A stretch of DNA of 64,000 nt from Flavobacterium foetidum. GTDB lineage: Bacteria; Bacteroidota; Bacteroidia; Flavobacteriales; Flavobacteriaceae. The translations under genes and the position numbers were made by a program. The DNA is taken from contig NZ_SJTF01000014.1 of NCBI RefSeq assembly GCF_004634245.1, positions 98,520-162,519 on the forward strand, given 5' to 3'. Below are positions 50,941-59,911 of this stretch, piece by piece; position 1 is the stretch's first letter; each line of letters begins with the position of its first letter. Below the pieces are notes generated by a model, which saw nothing but the letters and a program-made list of their open reading frames with translations, was not told the DNA's origin and did not search any database.

Positions 50941-51071
50941 ATAATTAATCGGATCGAAGCAGGCGTGAGAATTTTATGAATATACGAAATTTTTTAATTT
51001 TATAAAATATTTAACGCTGTAAAAAACAAATATTTTGAACCAAAAATACATTTAGTTCGTTTATTTCTATA

Positions 51072-51079
51072 TACCTTTG
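51072..51079 (+). promoter_or_regulatory. -7 element for tatA
   Basis: TACCTTTG matches TANNTTTG, 48 bases before the tatA ATG. Confidence 0.5.
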
Positions 51080-51126
51080 CAAAATAATACAGAAAAACAA
51101 TTTGCTTCGGCACAAAATATACAACC

Positions 51127-51303
51127 ATGGGAAGATTAGGTCTTACAGAAATCCTTGTTATAGTAGCTATTGTAATTTTACTTTTTGGAGGTAAAAAAAT
51201 TCCAGAACTTATGAAAGGTTTAGGAAGCGGTATTAAAGAATTTAAGAATGCTGCTAAAGACGATCAACCTGCTGCTAAAAAACAAGAAGAAGAAACAAAA
51301 TAG
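51127..51303 (+). CDS. tatA: Twin-arginine translocase subunit TatA/TatE
   Basis: A 58-residue protein: one membrane helix (GLTEILVIVAIVILLFGGKKIPELMKGLGSGIKEFKNA), the conserved FGGKKIPEL and amphipathic helix, and an acidic/Lys-rich tail ending EEETK. It forms the Tat pore with TatC, which is not in this window. It is divergent from the M23-like gene and has a strong terminator at 51321-51362. It is short, but the family pattern is clear. Confidence 0.93.
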   Translation: MGRLGLTEILVIVAIVILLFGGKKIPELMKGLGSGIKEFKNAAKDDQPAAKKQEEETK

Positions 51304-51320
51304 TAGCCTTCAACTTATCA

Positions 51321-51362
51321 AAATCCCGGATTACAGATTAATTGTCTTGTAATTCGGGATTT
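51321..51362 (+). terminator. Terminator after tatA
   Basis: Imperfect 14-bp stem AAATCCCGGATTAC (51321-51334) with GTAATTCGGGATTT (51349-51362), followed by TTTTTTA. Confidence 0.82.
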
Positions 51363-51516
51363 TTTTTATGCAAAATATTGATTTAAAGCAGTGAAATTTA
51401 TTCATATAAGATTGCAATCTTAAAAATTATTCTTCAATTCCGAAATGTAAATTGCAATTCGGATTTTTATTTAAGGAAAATAATCTTACTTTTAGGCACC
51501 CTAAATTTTAAAAAAT

Positions 51517-52914
51517 ATGAAAAACCTGCTTTTCGCTATGGCTTTTCTGTGTGTTGCAGAAAGTCCAGCGCAGACACAACCGTTTCCTGCCAATAAAATC
51601 TACGGAAACGGCCTTATGGCATCGGCCAGAAACAGTCAAGATGCCCAAACAAGTTACGATACTTGGAAAATGAATTTTGTCGAAACCTGCTCTAACGGAC
51701 GATTCAGAGTAAAATTTGATAATTCTGCCCAAACTGTCTCTGAAGGAATTGCTTACGGAATGTTGCTTTCTGCTTATAAAGGCGACAAAACGCTTTTTGA
51801 TGGTCTCTGGCTTTATTATAAAGACAATGTAAACGGCAATGGTGTAATGAACTGGAAAATAAACGGTTGTTCTGGAACTGCTGGCCAAAATGGTGCAACC
51901 GACGCCGAACTTGATGCCGCTCTAGCGCTCATTGTTGCCGATTACCAGTGGGCTAGCGCCGGAACTATTAATTATAAAAATGATGCTAAAACACTGATTG
52001 CAGCGATTAAAAATCATGAGGTTGAAGCAAATACCTATGTTTTAAAACCCGGAGATCAATTCGGCGGAAGCTCAATTACGAATCCTTCTTACTTTTCGCC
52101 AGCGTATTACAGAGCTTTTGGCGCTTATACCAACGACAGCGTATTTTGGAATCAGGTTGCGGCAAAAGCTTACACCGTTATCAACAACAATTTAACAGTA
52201 AACAATGCTGCCGGGGGTTTGGTTTCTGACTGGTGCGAAGCTTCTGGAGCGTATTCTTCTCAAGCTGGACAATATGCAAATGGTGGTAGAAATTATCAGT
52301 ATGATGCTGCCAGAACACCTTGGAGAATCGCTGTAGATTATCTTTGGTACGGTACAGCCGAAGCAAAAACATATTCAAAAAAATCATCTGACTTTGTACG
52401 TGTAAATCTGGGCGGTTCTGCCAATATTAAAGACGGTTACAGTCAAAATGGTTCTGCAACCGGCCAATGGCACAATGCTACATTTGTGGGTGCGTTTGCC
52501 TGTGCTGCGATGGGAGGCGAAAATCAAGCACATCTTGATGCTTCTTATGCTGATCTTAAAAATCTAAACGAACCAAACAGCTATTTTAACCACACCCTAA
52601 AAACCTTGTATACTTTTTTGTTAACAGGTAATTTCTATTTGCCATTAAATGCCACTTTGTCTAATGATAATTTTGATATTGAAAAATCTACAGTTACGCT
52701 TTTCCCAAATCCGAGCGCTGATCGAATCACAATTAGTGCGCCTCAGCAATCAACTATTTCAGTAATTTCTCCTTCCGGAAGTGTTATTCATCAACAAAAA
52801 ACAAATTCCGAAACAACAGAAATAAATCTGGCCAATCAAGCATCAGGCGTTTATTTTGTAAAAATATCCAACGACGAATTTAAAAGCATTACCAAAAAAG
52901 TAATTTTGAAATAA
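51517..52914 (+). CDS. Secreted GH8 family glycoside hydrolase with T9SS sorting domain
   Basis: A 465-residue exoenzyme. Signal peptide (residues 1-20), then a GH8 catalytic domain (about 25-375) with Glu76 in TVSEGIAYGM (general acid) and Asp129 in GATDAELDAA; Asp263 in YDAARTPWRIAVDY also matches a GH8 active-site position. The last 75 residues (FPNPSADRITISAPQQSTISVISPSG ... GVYFVKISNDEF) are a T9SS type A sorting domain. GH8 enzymes cut cellulose, xylan or chitosan; the substrate is not decided. T9SS would export it and SprE is encoded in this window. Confidence 0.9.
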   Translation: MKNLLFAMAFLCVAESPAQTQPFPANKIYGNGLMASARNSQDAQTSYDTWKMNFVETCSNGRFRVKFDNSAQTVSEGIAYGMLLSAYKGDKTLFDGLWLYYKDNVNGNGVMNWKINGCSGTAGQNGATDAELDAALALIVADYQWASAGTINYKNDAKTLIAAIKNHEVEANTYVLKPGDQFGGSSITNPSYFSPAYYRAFGAYTNDSVFWNQVAAKAYTVINNNLTVNNAAGGLVSDWCEASGAYSSQAGQYANGGRNYQYDAARTPWRIAVDYLWYGTAEAKTYSKKSSDFVRVNLGGSANIKDGYSQNGSATGQWHNATFVGAFACAAMGGENQAHLDASYADLKNLNEPNSYFNHTLKTLYTFLLTGNFYLPLNATLSNDNFDIEKSTVTLFPNPSADRITISAPQQSTISVISPSGSVIHQQKTNSETTEINLANQASGVYFVKISNDEFKSITKKVILK

Positions 52915-52926
52915 TCTTAAACATAG

Positions 52927-52962
52927 AAACTCCCAAATTATAGGATCTTAATTTGGGAGTTT
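52927..52962 (+). terminator. Terminator after the GH8 gene
   Basis: Perfect 14-bp stem AAACTCCCAAATTA (52927-52940) with its complement (52949-52962), an 8-base loop, followed by TTTT. Confidence 0.88.
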
Positions 52963-53006
52963 TTTTATTCTGTTTTCTTAAAAAACATCTTGGAAGAAAA
53001 TTATTA

Positions 53007-53014
53007 TATATTTG
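53007..53014 (+). promoter_or_regulatory. -7 element for the delta-60 repeat gene
   Basis: TATATTTG matches TANNTTTG, 15 bases before the ATG at 53030, and overlaps a TTG at 53012 that would otherwise be a possible start. Confidence 0.5.
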
Positions 53015-53029
53015 ATTAAAAATTATTCT

Positions 53030-55588
53030 ATGAAAAAAACTTTACTCTTTTTACTTTTCTTTTTAAAAACCTTTTTACTATTTGCTCAAAATCCTGCAGA
53101 CATTGAAACTAATTTTGGCGCTGTCCCTGGCTTCAATAACCCTGTACTTACCTCAGCAGTACAATCTGATGGGAAAATTCTTGTAGGTGGTCATTTAATT
53201 GCTTATCAAGGATTAACTGCTAATTATTTGATACGCCTTAATCCTGATGGTAGTAGAGATAAATCCTTTAACCCAGGAAAAGGACTAAATTCAAGTGTTT
53301 ATACAATAGCTGTTCAAACTGATGGAAAAATTCTTGTGGGCGGAAATTTTACTAAATTTCAAGATAATGATCAAAATTATCTTATTCGTCTAAATCCAGA
53401 TGGAAGTAAAGATAATACATTTAATATCGGTACTGGTTTTGTTAAAGCTAAGAATTACGATCGTGGTGGAACAGTGCATACTATATTGATACAACCTGAT
53501 GGTAAAATACTTGTTGGAGGTGGTTTTAAGTCCTATCAGGGCAATACCCAAAACTATTTGATTCGATTAAATCCTGATGGAACGAAAGATACAACATTTG
53601 ATATCGGTACCGGGTTTAATGATATTGTCTATTGCTTAGCAATGCAAAGTGATGGTAAAATAGTAGCTGGAGGTAGTTTTTCTAAATTTCAAGATACCTA
53701 TAACTACAATTTAATTCGATTAAATGCTGATGGAACAAGAGATTCCTCTCTCAATACTTATACATTATTTAACAGCGCAGTTCGAAAATTACTTATTTTG
53801 CCCAATGGAAAAATAATTGCTGGAGGATGGTTTTATCGATCCGGAACGCAAACAGAAACAGGCTTAATCTCTTTAAATTCTGATGGAAGTACAGATAACC
53901 CTTTTAATTTGAAATTTGCGCTAAACTATAATGTTGAAGCTCTTTGTCTTCAACCAGATGGAAAAATAGTGGCTGGAGGAAACTTTGTTAATTACAACAA
54001 ACCAAACGAGAATCACGTAATTCGTCTAAATATCGATGGAAGTGTTGACGATTCTTTTAAAACTGAGGATGGTTTTGGAATTGCAAATGGTTACTCAGTC
54101 TATACGATAACTTTGCAAAGTAACGGAAAACTTATTATGGGTGGTGACTTTAACACTTTTCAAGGAGTTAGAAACGATTATCTTATAAGCTTAAATGTTG
54201 ATGGAAGTAGAGATTCCTCATTTAGTAAAGGCAACGGATTAAGTAATCTTGTTAATACAATTGCTATACAATCTGATAATAAAATTTTAGCTGGCGGAAA
54301 GTTTACCACACATAATGAAGCTTCTCAAAATTATATAATTCGCTATAATTCTGATGGAAGTAAAGATTCTTCTTTCAATATCGAGAATGGATTTAATGGG
54401 TTTGTAAATACCATAAATCAACAAACAGACGGAAAAGTAATTGTAGGAGGTGCTTTTACCAAATATAAAAATGAAAATAATTATGCCCTAATTCGTTTAA
54501 ATGCAGATGGAAGCAAGGACAGCTCATTTAGTACAGGAACAACCGGATTCAATAGTACAGTAAACTGTACTGCAATTCAGCCTGATGGGAAAATTCTCGT
54601 TGGAGGACTTTTTAATTTTTATCAAAATGTCAGTCAAAATCGTTTGATTCGTTTAAACTCAGATGGAACTAAAGATGTTTCATTTAATATAGGAACTGGC
54701 TTTGATGCTGAAATTTTATCTCTATGCTTACAGACAGACGGAAAAATAATCGTCGGAGGAAAATTTAAAAACTACCAAGGAACTAGTCAAAACTATTTAA
54801 TCCGTTTAAATGCTGATGGGAGTAAAGATAATACCTTTAATATCGGAACAGGATTTGGCAGTCAATATTCATTAGGAGATGTATTGTCAATTGTAGTTCA
54901 GTCTGATGGCAAAATAATTATCGGTGGAAGATTTGAATTCTATCAAGGCAAAACCAACAATTATATTTTAAGATTAAATTCTGATGGAAGTATAGACACT
55001 ACTTTTAAAAGTAATACTGGTTTTAGCTATTATGTTAATTCTATAGCTCTACAAACAGATGGAAAAATAATAGTTGCTGGTCAGTTTTCACTTTATAATA
55101 ACTACGCAGCTAATAGAATAGCGCGATTAAATCCTGATGGAAGTATTGACACCACATTTACTGGAAGTAGTTTCAGTCTTGTTTATAATTATATCTCAGA
55201 AAATGATAAAGTGGGATTAAATTCTATCGCCTTACAAAAAGATGGAAAAATTGTTTTAGGAGGGGCGTTTTCTAGTTTTAAAACCGATATTGCTGCTGCT
55301 TTTCTAATCCGAATAAAAGGAACTGAAGTGGTCTTATCAAACGAAGATTTCATTAAAGAAAACAAATCATTTTCTGTATGGCCTAATCCTGTAAAAAATA
55401 CATTAAACATCAACTCATTACAAGATTCAAATTATTCCATAAAAATTTATGACTTGTTAGGAAGATTGATCTACACTAAAGAAAATGTAAATACTTCAAT
55501 AGACGTAAGTTCTTTTACATCAGGCTTATATTTAATTAAAATAAAAGCAGAAAGCGGAGAAACTTCTCAAAAATTTATAAAAATATAA
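53030..55588 (+). CDS. Secreted delta-60 repeat protein with T9SS sorting domain
   Basis: About 852 residues: signal peptide (MKKTLLFLLFFLKTFLLFAQ), then 14 delta-60 repeats of about 55 residues with the core DGKILVGGxF followed by LIRLNxDGSxDxxF, and a C-terminal T9SS type A sorting domain (VWPNPVKNTLNINSLQDSNYSIKIYDLLG ... GLYLIKIKAESGETSQKFIKI). The repeats probably form a beta-propeller or solenoid on the cell surface. The function is unknown; such proteins may be adhesins. Start chosen at ATG because of the -7 box placement. Confidence 0.9.
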   Translation: MKKTLLFLLFFLKTFLLFAQNPADIETNFGAVPGFNNPVLTSAVQSDGKILVGGHLIAYQGLTANYLIRLNPDGSRDKSFNPGKGLNSSVYTIAVQTDGKILVGGNFTKFQDNDQNYLIRLNPDGSKDNTFNIGTGFVKAKNYDRGGTVHTILIQPDGKILVGGGFKSYQGNTQNYLIRLNPDGTKDTTFDIGTGFNDIVYCLAMQSDGKIVAGGSFSKFQDTYNYNLIRLNADGTRDSSLNTYTLFNSAVRKLLILPNGKIIAGGWFYRSGTQTETGLISLNSDGSTDNPFNLKFALNYNVEALCLQPDGKIVAGGNFVNYNKPNENHVIRLNIDGSVDDSFKTEDGFGIANGYSVYTITLQSNGKLIMGGDFNTFQGVRNDYLISLNVDGSRDSSFSKGNGLSNLVNTIAIQSDNKILAGGKFTTHNEASQNYIIRYNSDGSKDSSFNIENGFNGFVNTINQQTDGKVIVGGAFTKYKNENNYALIRLNADGSKDSSFSTGTTGFNSTVNCTAIQPDGKILVGGLFNFYQNVSQNRLIRLNSDGTKDVSFNIGTGFDAEILSLCLQTDGKIIVGGKFKNYQGTSQNYLIRLNADGSKDNTFNIGTGFGSQYSLGDVLSIVVQSDGKIIIGGRFEFYQGKTNNYILRLNSDGSIDTTFKSNTGFSYYVNSIALQTDGKIIVAGQFSLYNNYAANRIARLNPDGSIDTTFTGSSFSLVYNYISENDKVGLNSIALQKDGKIVLGGAFSSFKTDIAAAFLIRIKGTEVVLSNEDFIKENKSFSVWPNPVKNTLNINSLQDSNYSIKIYDLLGRLIYTKENVNTSIDVSSFTSGLYLIKIKAESGETSQKFIKI

Positions 55589-55605
55589 TTTTAGAATTAT
55601 ATCAT

Positions 55606-55643
55606 AAAAATGCCCAAACTACAATTGTAATTTGGGCATTTTT
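55606..55643. terminator. Bidirectional terminator
   Basis: Long palindrome with AAAAATGCCCAAA and its complement around TACAATTGTA, with one A/C mismatch. It lies between two convergent genes and is flanked by A- and T-runs. Confidence 0.88.
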
Positions 55644-55695
55644 TATTTAATGATTCCAATAATCTTGGAATTTGGAATTTTAAAAATTGGAATTT

Positions 55696-57819
55696 CTACA
55701 AAATCATAGTAAGCTGAATTCTCTTTCGATCCTCATCAACTTCAGTCACTTTCACATCCACATGCTGATGCAATTTAACGACTTCGTTTACATCGCTTAC
55801 ATAGCCCGATTTTAACTGAGAAATATGAACTAATCCGCTTTCTTTGATTCCGATGTCAACAAAACAGCCAAAGTTGGTGATGTTATTCACAATTCCAGGT
55901 AATATCATTCCGGTTTTCAAATCTTTGATTGATTTTACATTCGCATCAAACTCAAAAACCTTAGCTGACTTTCTTGGGTCCAATCCAGGCTTTTCTAGCT
56001 CTTTTATGATATCTTTTAGTGTCAATAAACCAATTTCAGGTGTAACATACTTTTCGGGCTTAATAAGCGCTGTTTTTTCTTTATTTGCAATTAATTCATT
56101 CAAAGAAATATTCAAATCTTTCGCCATCTTTTCCACAACCGGATAAGCTTCCGGATGCACCGCCGAATTATCCAGCGGATTCTTAGCATTAGTAATTCTA
56201 ATAAATGCTGCTCCTTGCTGATAGGCTTTATCGCCCAAACGAGGCACTTTTTTCAGCTGTTTTCTATCTTCAAAAGGTCCGTTTTCAGAACGGTATTGTA
56301 CAATGTTTTCGGCCAGCTTCTCTCCTATTCCACTCACATAACTCAGCAAATGTTTACTCGCTGTGTTGATATTTATTCCAACTGAGTTTACGCAACGAAT
56401 TACCGTATTATCTAACTCTTCTTTTAGCTTAGTTTGATCCACATCGTGCTGATACTGACCTACTCCAATAGCTTTCGGGTCAATTTTAACCAGTTCGGCC
56501 AAAGGATCTGAAAGTCGTCGCCCAATAGAAACCGAACCACGCACCGTTACATCGTAATTTGGAAACTCTTCACGCGCAATTTTCGAAGCTGAATAAACCG
56601 AAGCTCCAGCTTCTGAAACTACAAAAACTTGAATTGGTTTATCGAAAGCAATTTTTTTAATGAAAAATTCTGTTTCTCTTGAAGCCGTTCCGTTTCCGAT
56701 AGAAATAGCATCAATTTGATACGCATTTACCATCGAACGGATTTTCTTGATTGCCATTGTTTCCTCATTTTGAGGTGCGTGCGGATAAATGGTTTCGTTG
56801 TATAATAAATCGCCTTTTTCGTCCAGACAAACTACTTTACAACCACTTCTGAATCCTGGATCGATTGCTAAAATTCGTTTTTCTCCCAACGGCGGAGCCA
56901 ATAATAATTGTCCTAAATTGTTAGCAAAAACCTGAATGGAATTAGCATCTGCTTTTGCTTTTGCTTCCTGCAAGGTTTCATTTCCAATTGCTGGATTCAA
57001 CAAACGTTTATAACTGTCTTCAATTGCTAATTGCAAATGAGCTGTAGTATTGTTTTGTTTTTTAATGATAATTTCGTCAATTACATCGTAAGCGTCGTCG
57101 ATATCAACATCGATTTTCATTTTGATAAAACCTTCATTTTCTGCACGAAGCATCGCTAATAAACGGTGTGCCGGCGCTTTTGTCAATGGTTCTTCCCAAT
57201 CAAAATACTGATTGAATTTCTGCGCTCCTTCTTCTTCCGCTTTCTTTTTAACAACTTTTGTAGCAATAGTCGCTTTACGCTGAAACAATCTACGAAGTTG
57301 TTTACGAACATAAATATTTTCGTTAATCCATTCGGCTACAATATCTCTTGCGCCTTGGATTGCGGCTTCTTCGTTGATAACATTTTCATTAATGTACTGC
57401 GTCGAGATAAAATCGATATCAGCATCACTTTCCGATATAATTAATTTTGCTAATGGTTCTAAACCAAATTCGCGCGCCACATCGGCTTTTGTTTTTTTCT
57501 TCTTTTTGTATGGAAGGTAAAAATCTTCAATCTCTTGCAAATCAAAACTGTCTTCGATTTTTTTCTTCAATTCTGGCGTAAGTGCCTTTTGCTCTTCAAT
57601 AGATTTTAGAACGGCTTCTTTACGTTTTATAAGCGTATCGTATTCTTTCTGCAATTTTGCAATCTGCTCAATTACAGTTTCATCCAAATTTCCTGTAGCA
57701 TCTTTTCGATATCGCGAAATAAACGGAATTGTACAGTCTTCTTCTAATAATTTAACTGTGTTTTGAATGCTTACAGCAGGTGCCTGAACAGATTTGGCAA
57801 TGAATTGAATATTAGTCAT
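55696..57819 (-). CDS. tex: Tex family S1 RNA-binding transcription accessory protein
   Basis: A 707-residue protein of Tex architecture: N-terminal helical Tex domain (IPFISRYRKDATGNLDE), YqgF-like RNase H fold (AIDPGFRSGCKVVCLDEKG; SIGNGTASRETEFFI), HhH segments (SGIGEKLAENIVQYRSENGPF) and a C-terminal S1 domain (about 640-705; KTGMILPGIVNNITNFGCFVDIGIKESGLVHISQL). It binds nucleic acid and influences transcription; the molecular role is incompletely known. It stands alone on the minus strand. Confidence 0.95.
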   Translation of the reverse strand: MTNIQFIAKSVQAPAVSIQNTVKLLEEDCTIPFISRYRKDATGNLDETVIEQIAKLQKEYDTLIKRKEAVLKSIEEQKALTPELKKKIEDSFDLQEIEDFYLPYKKKKKTKADVAREFGLEPLAKLIISESDADIDFISTQYINENVINEEAAIQGARDIVAEWINENIYVRKQLRRLFQRKATIATKVVKKKAEEEGAQKFNQYFDWEEPLTKAPAHRLLAMLRAENEGFIKMKIDVDIDDAYDVIDEIIIKKQNNTTAHLQLAIEDSYKRLLNPAIGNETLQEAKAKADANSIQVFANNLGQLLLAPPLGEKRILAIDPGFRSGCKVVCLDEKGDLLYNETIYPHAPQNEETMAIKKIRSMVNAYQIDAISIGNGTASRETEFFIKKIAFDKPIQVFVVSEAGASVYSASKIAREEFPNYDVTVRGSVSIGRRLSDPLAELVKIDPKAIGVGQYQHDVDQTKLKEELDNTVIRCVNSVGININTASKHLLSYVSGIGEKLAENIVQYRSENGPFEDRKQLKKVPRLGDKAYQQGAAFIRITNAKNPLDNSAVHPEAYPVVEKMAKDLNISLNELIANKEKTALIKPEKYVTPEIGLLTLKDIIKELEKPGLDPRKSAKVFEFDANVKSIKDLKTGMILPGIVNNITNFGCFVDIGIKESGLVHISQLKSGYVSDVNEVVKLHQHVDVKVTEVDEDRKRIQLTMIL

Positions 57820-57909
57820 ACGTTTAATGAAATAAATTCTTAAATTTAAAATGATATATTTTACTTGTTAAAAATTGAAGTGCATAAATCAATAATTTTG
57901 CTAAAATAA

Positions 57910-57917
57910 TATCTTTG
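57910..57917 (+). promoter_or_regulatory. -7 element for the DUF1294 gene
   Basis: TATCTTTG matches TANNTTTG, 17 bases before the ATG at 57935. Confidence 0.5.
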
Positions 57918-57934
57918 TTTTTAATTCCTAGCCC

Positions 57935-58204
57935 ATGAAAGTTTTATTACTCTATTTTTTATTTGTAAATAGCCTAACATTTCTTCTTGTGGGTTACGAT
58001 AAATTTCAAGCCCGTAGGCACAACAGAAGAATTCCCGAAAGTGTATTATTTATTCTCGCTTTTATTGGTGGTACTATTGGGTTATTGACAGGTATGTTTT
58101 TCTTTAGACATAAAACGAGTAAAACTACATTTATTATGAAGTTCCTTTATATTATTTTAGTTCAAGGAGTATTGATCTATTTGAAATGGACTAACAATAT
58201 CTAG
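57935..58204 (+). CDS. DUF1294 family membrane protein
   Basis: An 89-residue protein with an N-terminal helix (about 2-20), VGYDKFQARRHNRRIPESVLFILAFIGGTIGLLTGMFFFRHKTSK and a last helix (about 70-85). The YDK-x(8)-RIPE and GG-x-x-G ... RHKT-x-K marks are the DUF1294 signature. Function unknown. Confidence 0.9.
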   Translation: MKVLLLYFLFVNSLTFLLVGYDKFQARRHNRRIPESVLFILAFIGGTIGLLTGMFFFRHKTSKTTFIMKFLYIILVQGVLIYLKWTNNI

Positions 58205-58346
58205 ATATCAACATTGTTAATAACTCTATTTTTGGAAATTAAATAATTGATTTTTAATTACTTAAAAATAAAAACCGGACAAATATAAAAATCCGCCCGG
58301 TGTGTTTTTATGCTATTGGTGCGAAGCACCCGATTTTTTTGACTTT

Positions 58347-58778
58347 TTACGAACAAGCAATTTTATTCACTCTATTTTGGTGTCTTCCGCCTTCAAAAGC
58401 AGTATTTAAGAATGTTTCAACAATTTCTACAGCTTGCGGAATAGAAGTGAAGCGCGCCGGAATACTCACGATATTAGCATCGTTGTGTAAACGCGTTAAA
58501 TAAGCGATTTCTTTTGTCCAGCACAAGCCAGCTCTCACTTTAGGGTGTTTATTAACAGTCATTGCAATTCCGTTACCGCTTCCGCAGATTACGATTCCAA
58601 AATCAGCTTTTCCTTCAGATACATCAGTGGCAACCGGATGCCCAAAATCAGGATAATCAACAGAAGCATCTGTATCGGTACCATAATTCGTTACTTCATA
58701 ACCTTTTGCCTTAAGCATTTCAACAATTGCTTTTTTATATTCAGGACCAGCGTGGTCGTTTCCTATCGAAATTTTCAT
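58347..58778 (-). CDS. rpiB: Ribose-5-phosphate isomerase B
   Basis: A 143-residue RpiB/LacAB enzyme interconverting ribose-5-P and ribulose-5-P in the pentose phosphate pathway. ISIGNDHAGPEYKKAIVEML at the start, DYPDFGHPVATDVSEGKADFGIVICGSGNGIAMTVNKHPKVRAGLC with the catalytic cysteine in the CGSGNG loop, and HNDANIVSIPARF are all present. It borders the AT-rich DnaA-box-like region and has a -7 box there. Confidence 0.95.
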   Translation of the reverse strand: MKISIGNDHAGPEYKKAIVEMLKAKGYEVTNYGTDTDASVDYPDFGHPVATDVSEGKADFGIVICGSGNGIAMTVNKHPKVRAGLCWTKEIAYLTRLHNDANIVSIPARFTSIPQAVEIVETFLNTAFEGGRHQNRVNKIACS

Positions 58779-58805
58779 TTTTCTTTACTATTAAGTTGTG
58801 CTGTG

Positions 58806-58813
58806 CAAAATTA
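58806..58813 (-). promoter_or_regulatory. -7 element for rpiB
   Basis: Minus strand TAATTTTG matches TANNTTTG, 28 bases before the rpiB start at 58778. Confidence 0.5.
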
Positions 58814-58819
58814 ATCAAT

Positions 58820-59569
58820 TAATAAATGGTTGCTACGAATTGCGCTAATTTTCACTAATTTTTTTCTTTTTAAATACTATATAAACATTCCAATACAGAT
58901 TTGCTTGCATTCGGGAAATTAGTGCCAGAAAAATAAGAATCACAACTATCTTACATTCAAAATCTTACACAGTTATCAACATTTTTAATAACTTCATAAG
59001 TATCTCAAAATCAATACATAAAAAACAAAATATTTCTTAAAATTTTGCGGTGTTAACACGAGTTTGTAATTGCTTGATATTCAGTTAACTTTAAATTAAC
59101 AGAAAATGTTAATAAGTTCGAAAAGAAAATTAGAAGTTTTTTTTGGTTATTTCCGAAAAATACTTAATCCAAAACCGAAATGAAAAATGCAAGAAAAGTT
59201 TCGGGAATTTTTGGAAAAGTTATCAATATCGAAAATAGCATTTTCAACAGAAATCAACATATCAACTTATCTACAAAATCAATTCAAATTTGGTTGTCAA
59301 CCGTTGTTAATTAAAATACAAAAAGTCTTATAAATTAATTATTTAACCAAAAATAACTATGTTAATAACTCAGAATAAATAAGTAAAACGAGATTTCAAT
59401 GACTCAAAAAAAAAAATTATTCGACATATTAACACACTATAATAACCATCAAATTTTTTTAAATTTTAAAAATTCTTTTTTGTTGTATTTAATATATGTT
59501 GAAAACTAAAAAAGTTGAAATTGAAAAAAAAATTTTTGAGTTTGAATTTATTCTGGATTTGATTTTGCT
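58820..59569. other. Candidate chromosomal replication origin (DnaA-box-like cluster)
   Basis: About 750 bases without a gene, strongly AT-rich, with many 9-mers like the DnaA box TTATNNACA: TTATCAACA (58973), TTATCAATA (59220), TTTTCAACA (59241), AAATCAACA (59251) and TTATCTACA (59267) on the plus strand, and TTATTAACA (59107-59115, 59360-59368) and TTTTCAACA (59497-59505) on the minus strand. Long A/T runs at 59401-59470 could be an unwinding element. Most genes to the left near it are minus and to the right plus. Confidence 0.45.
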
Positions 59570-59803
59570 TCAGACTATTTTGAGCGGACTGTTGAGATTG
59601 TCCAGAATTTCCTGAACTTGTTCGAAATCGTTGGGATGAACCTTGAGTTTGATTCCGCCGAGTGCTGTTGTGTAGAGTGGAACAACCGAAAGCGTGATTT
59701 CGTTTTCGAAAAAATGCGGAATTTCTTCCTGTTCTAGTAAGTGGCGCAGAACGACAGTTTCGTGTGGATAATTGAATATAGCGATTGTTTTAAAGCTTTC
59801 CAT
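59570..59803 (-). CDS. DUF2007-like small protein
   Basis: A 77-residue protein: MESFKTIAIFNYPHETVVLRHLLEQEEIPHFFENEITLSVVPLYTTALGGIKLKVHPNDFEQVQEILDNL. The opening and the GGIKLKV strand match the DUF2007 (putative signal-transducing) fold, a small PII-like ferredoxin-type domain. The ATG at 59801-59803 is used because the longer upstream extension has no matching family sequence. Function unknown. Confidence 0.82.
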   Translation of the reverse strand: MESFKTIAIFNYPHETVVLRHLLEQEEIPHFFENEITLSVVPLYTTALGGIKLKVHPNDFEQVQEILDNLNSPLKIV

Positions 59804-59911
59804 TTTTGGTCTTTTAGTAAAGATAAGAAGTAATATTTTGAATAAATCTATTTCTCGCAATCTATTATCTGATATCTTATTTGTAATTTTAAACTTTATA
59901 AGAAAAGATAT

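Noticed and set aside
53155..55300. DNA-level tandem repeat or assembly duplication in the delta-60 gene
   Set aside because: Repeats are regular only in protein pattern; the DNA copies differ at many positions, as in an old coding repeat.
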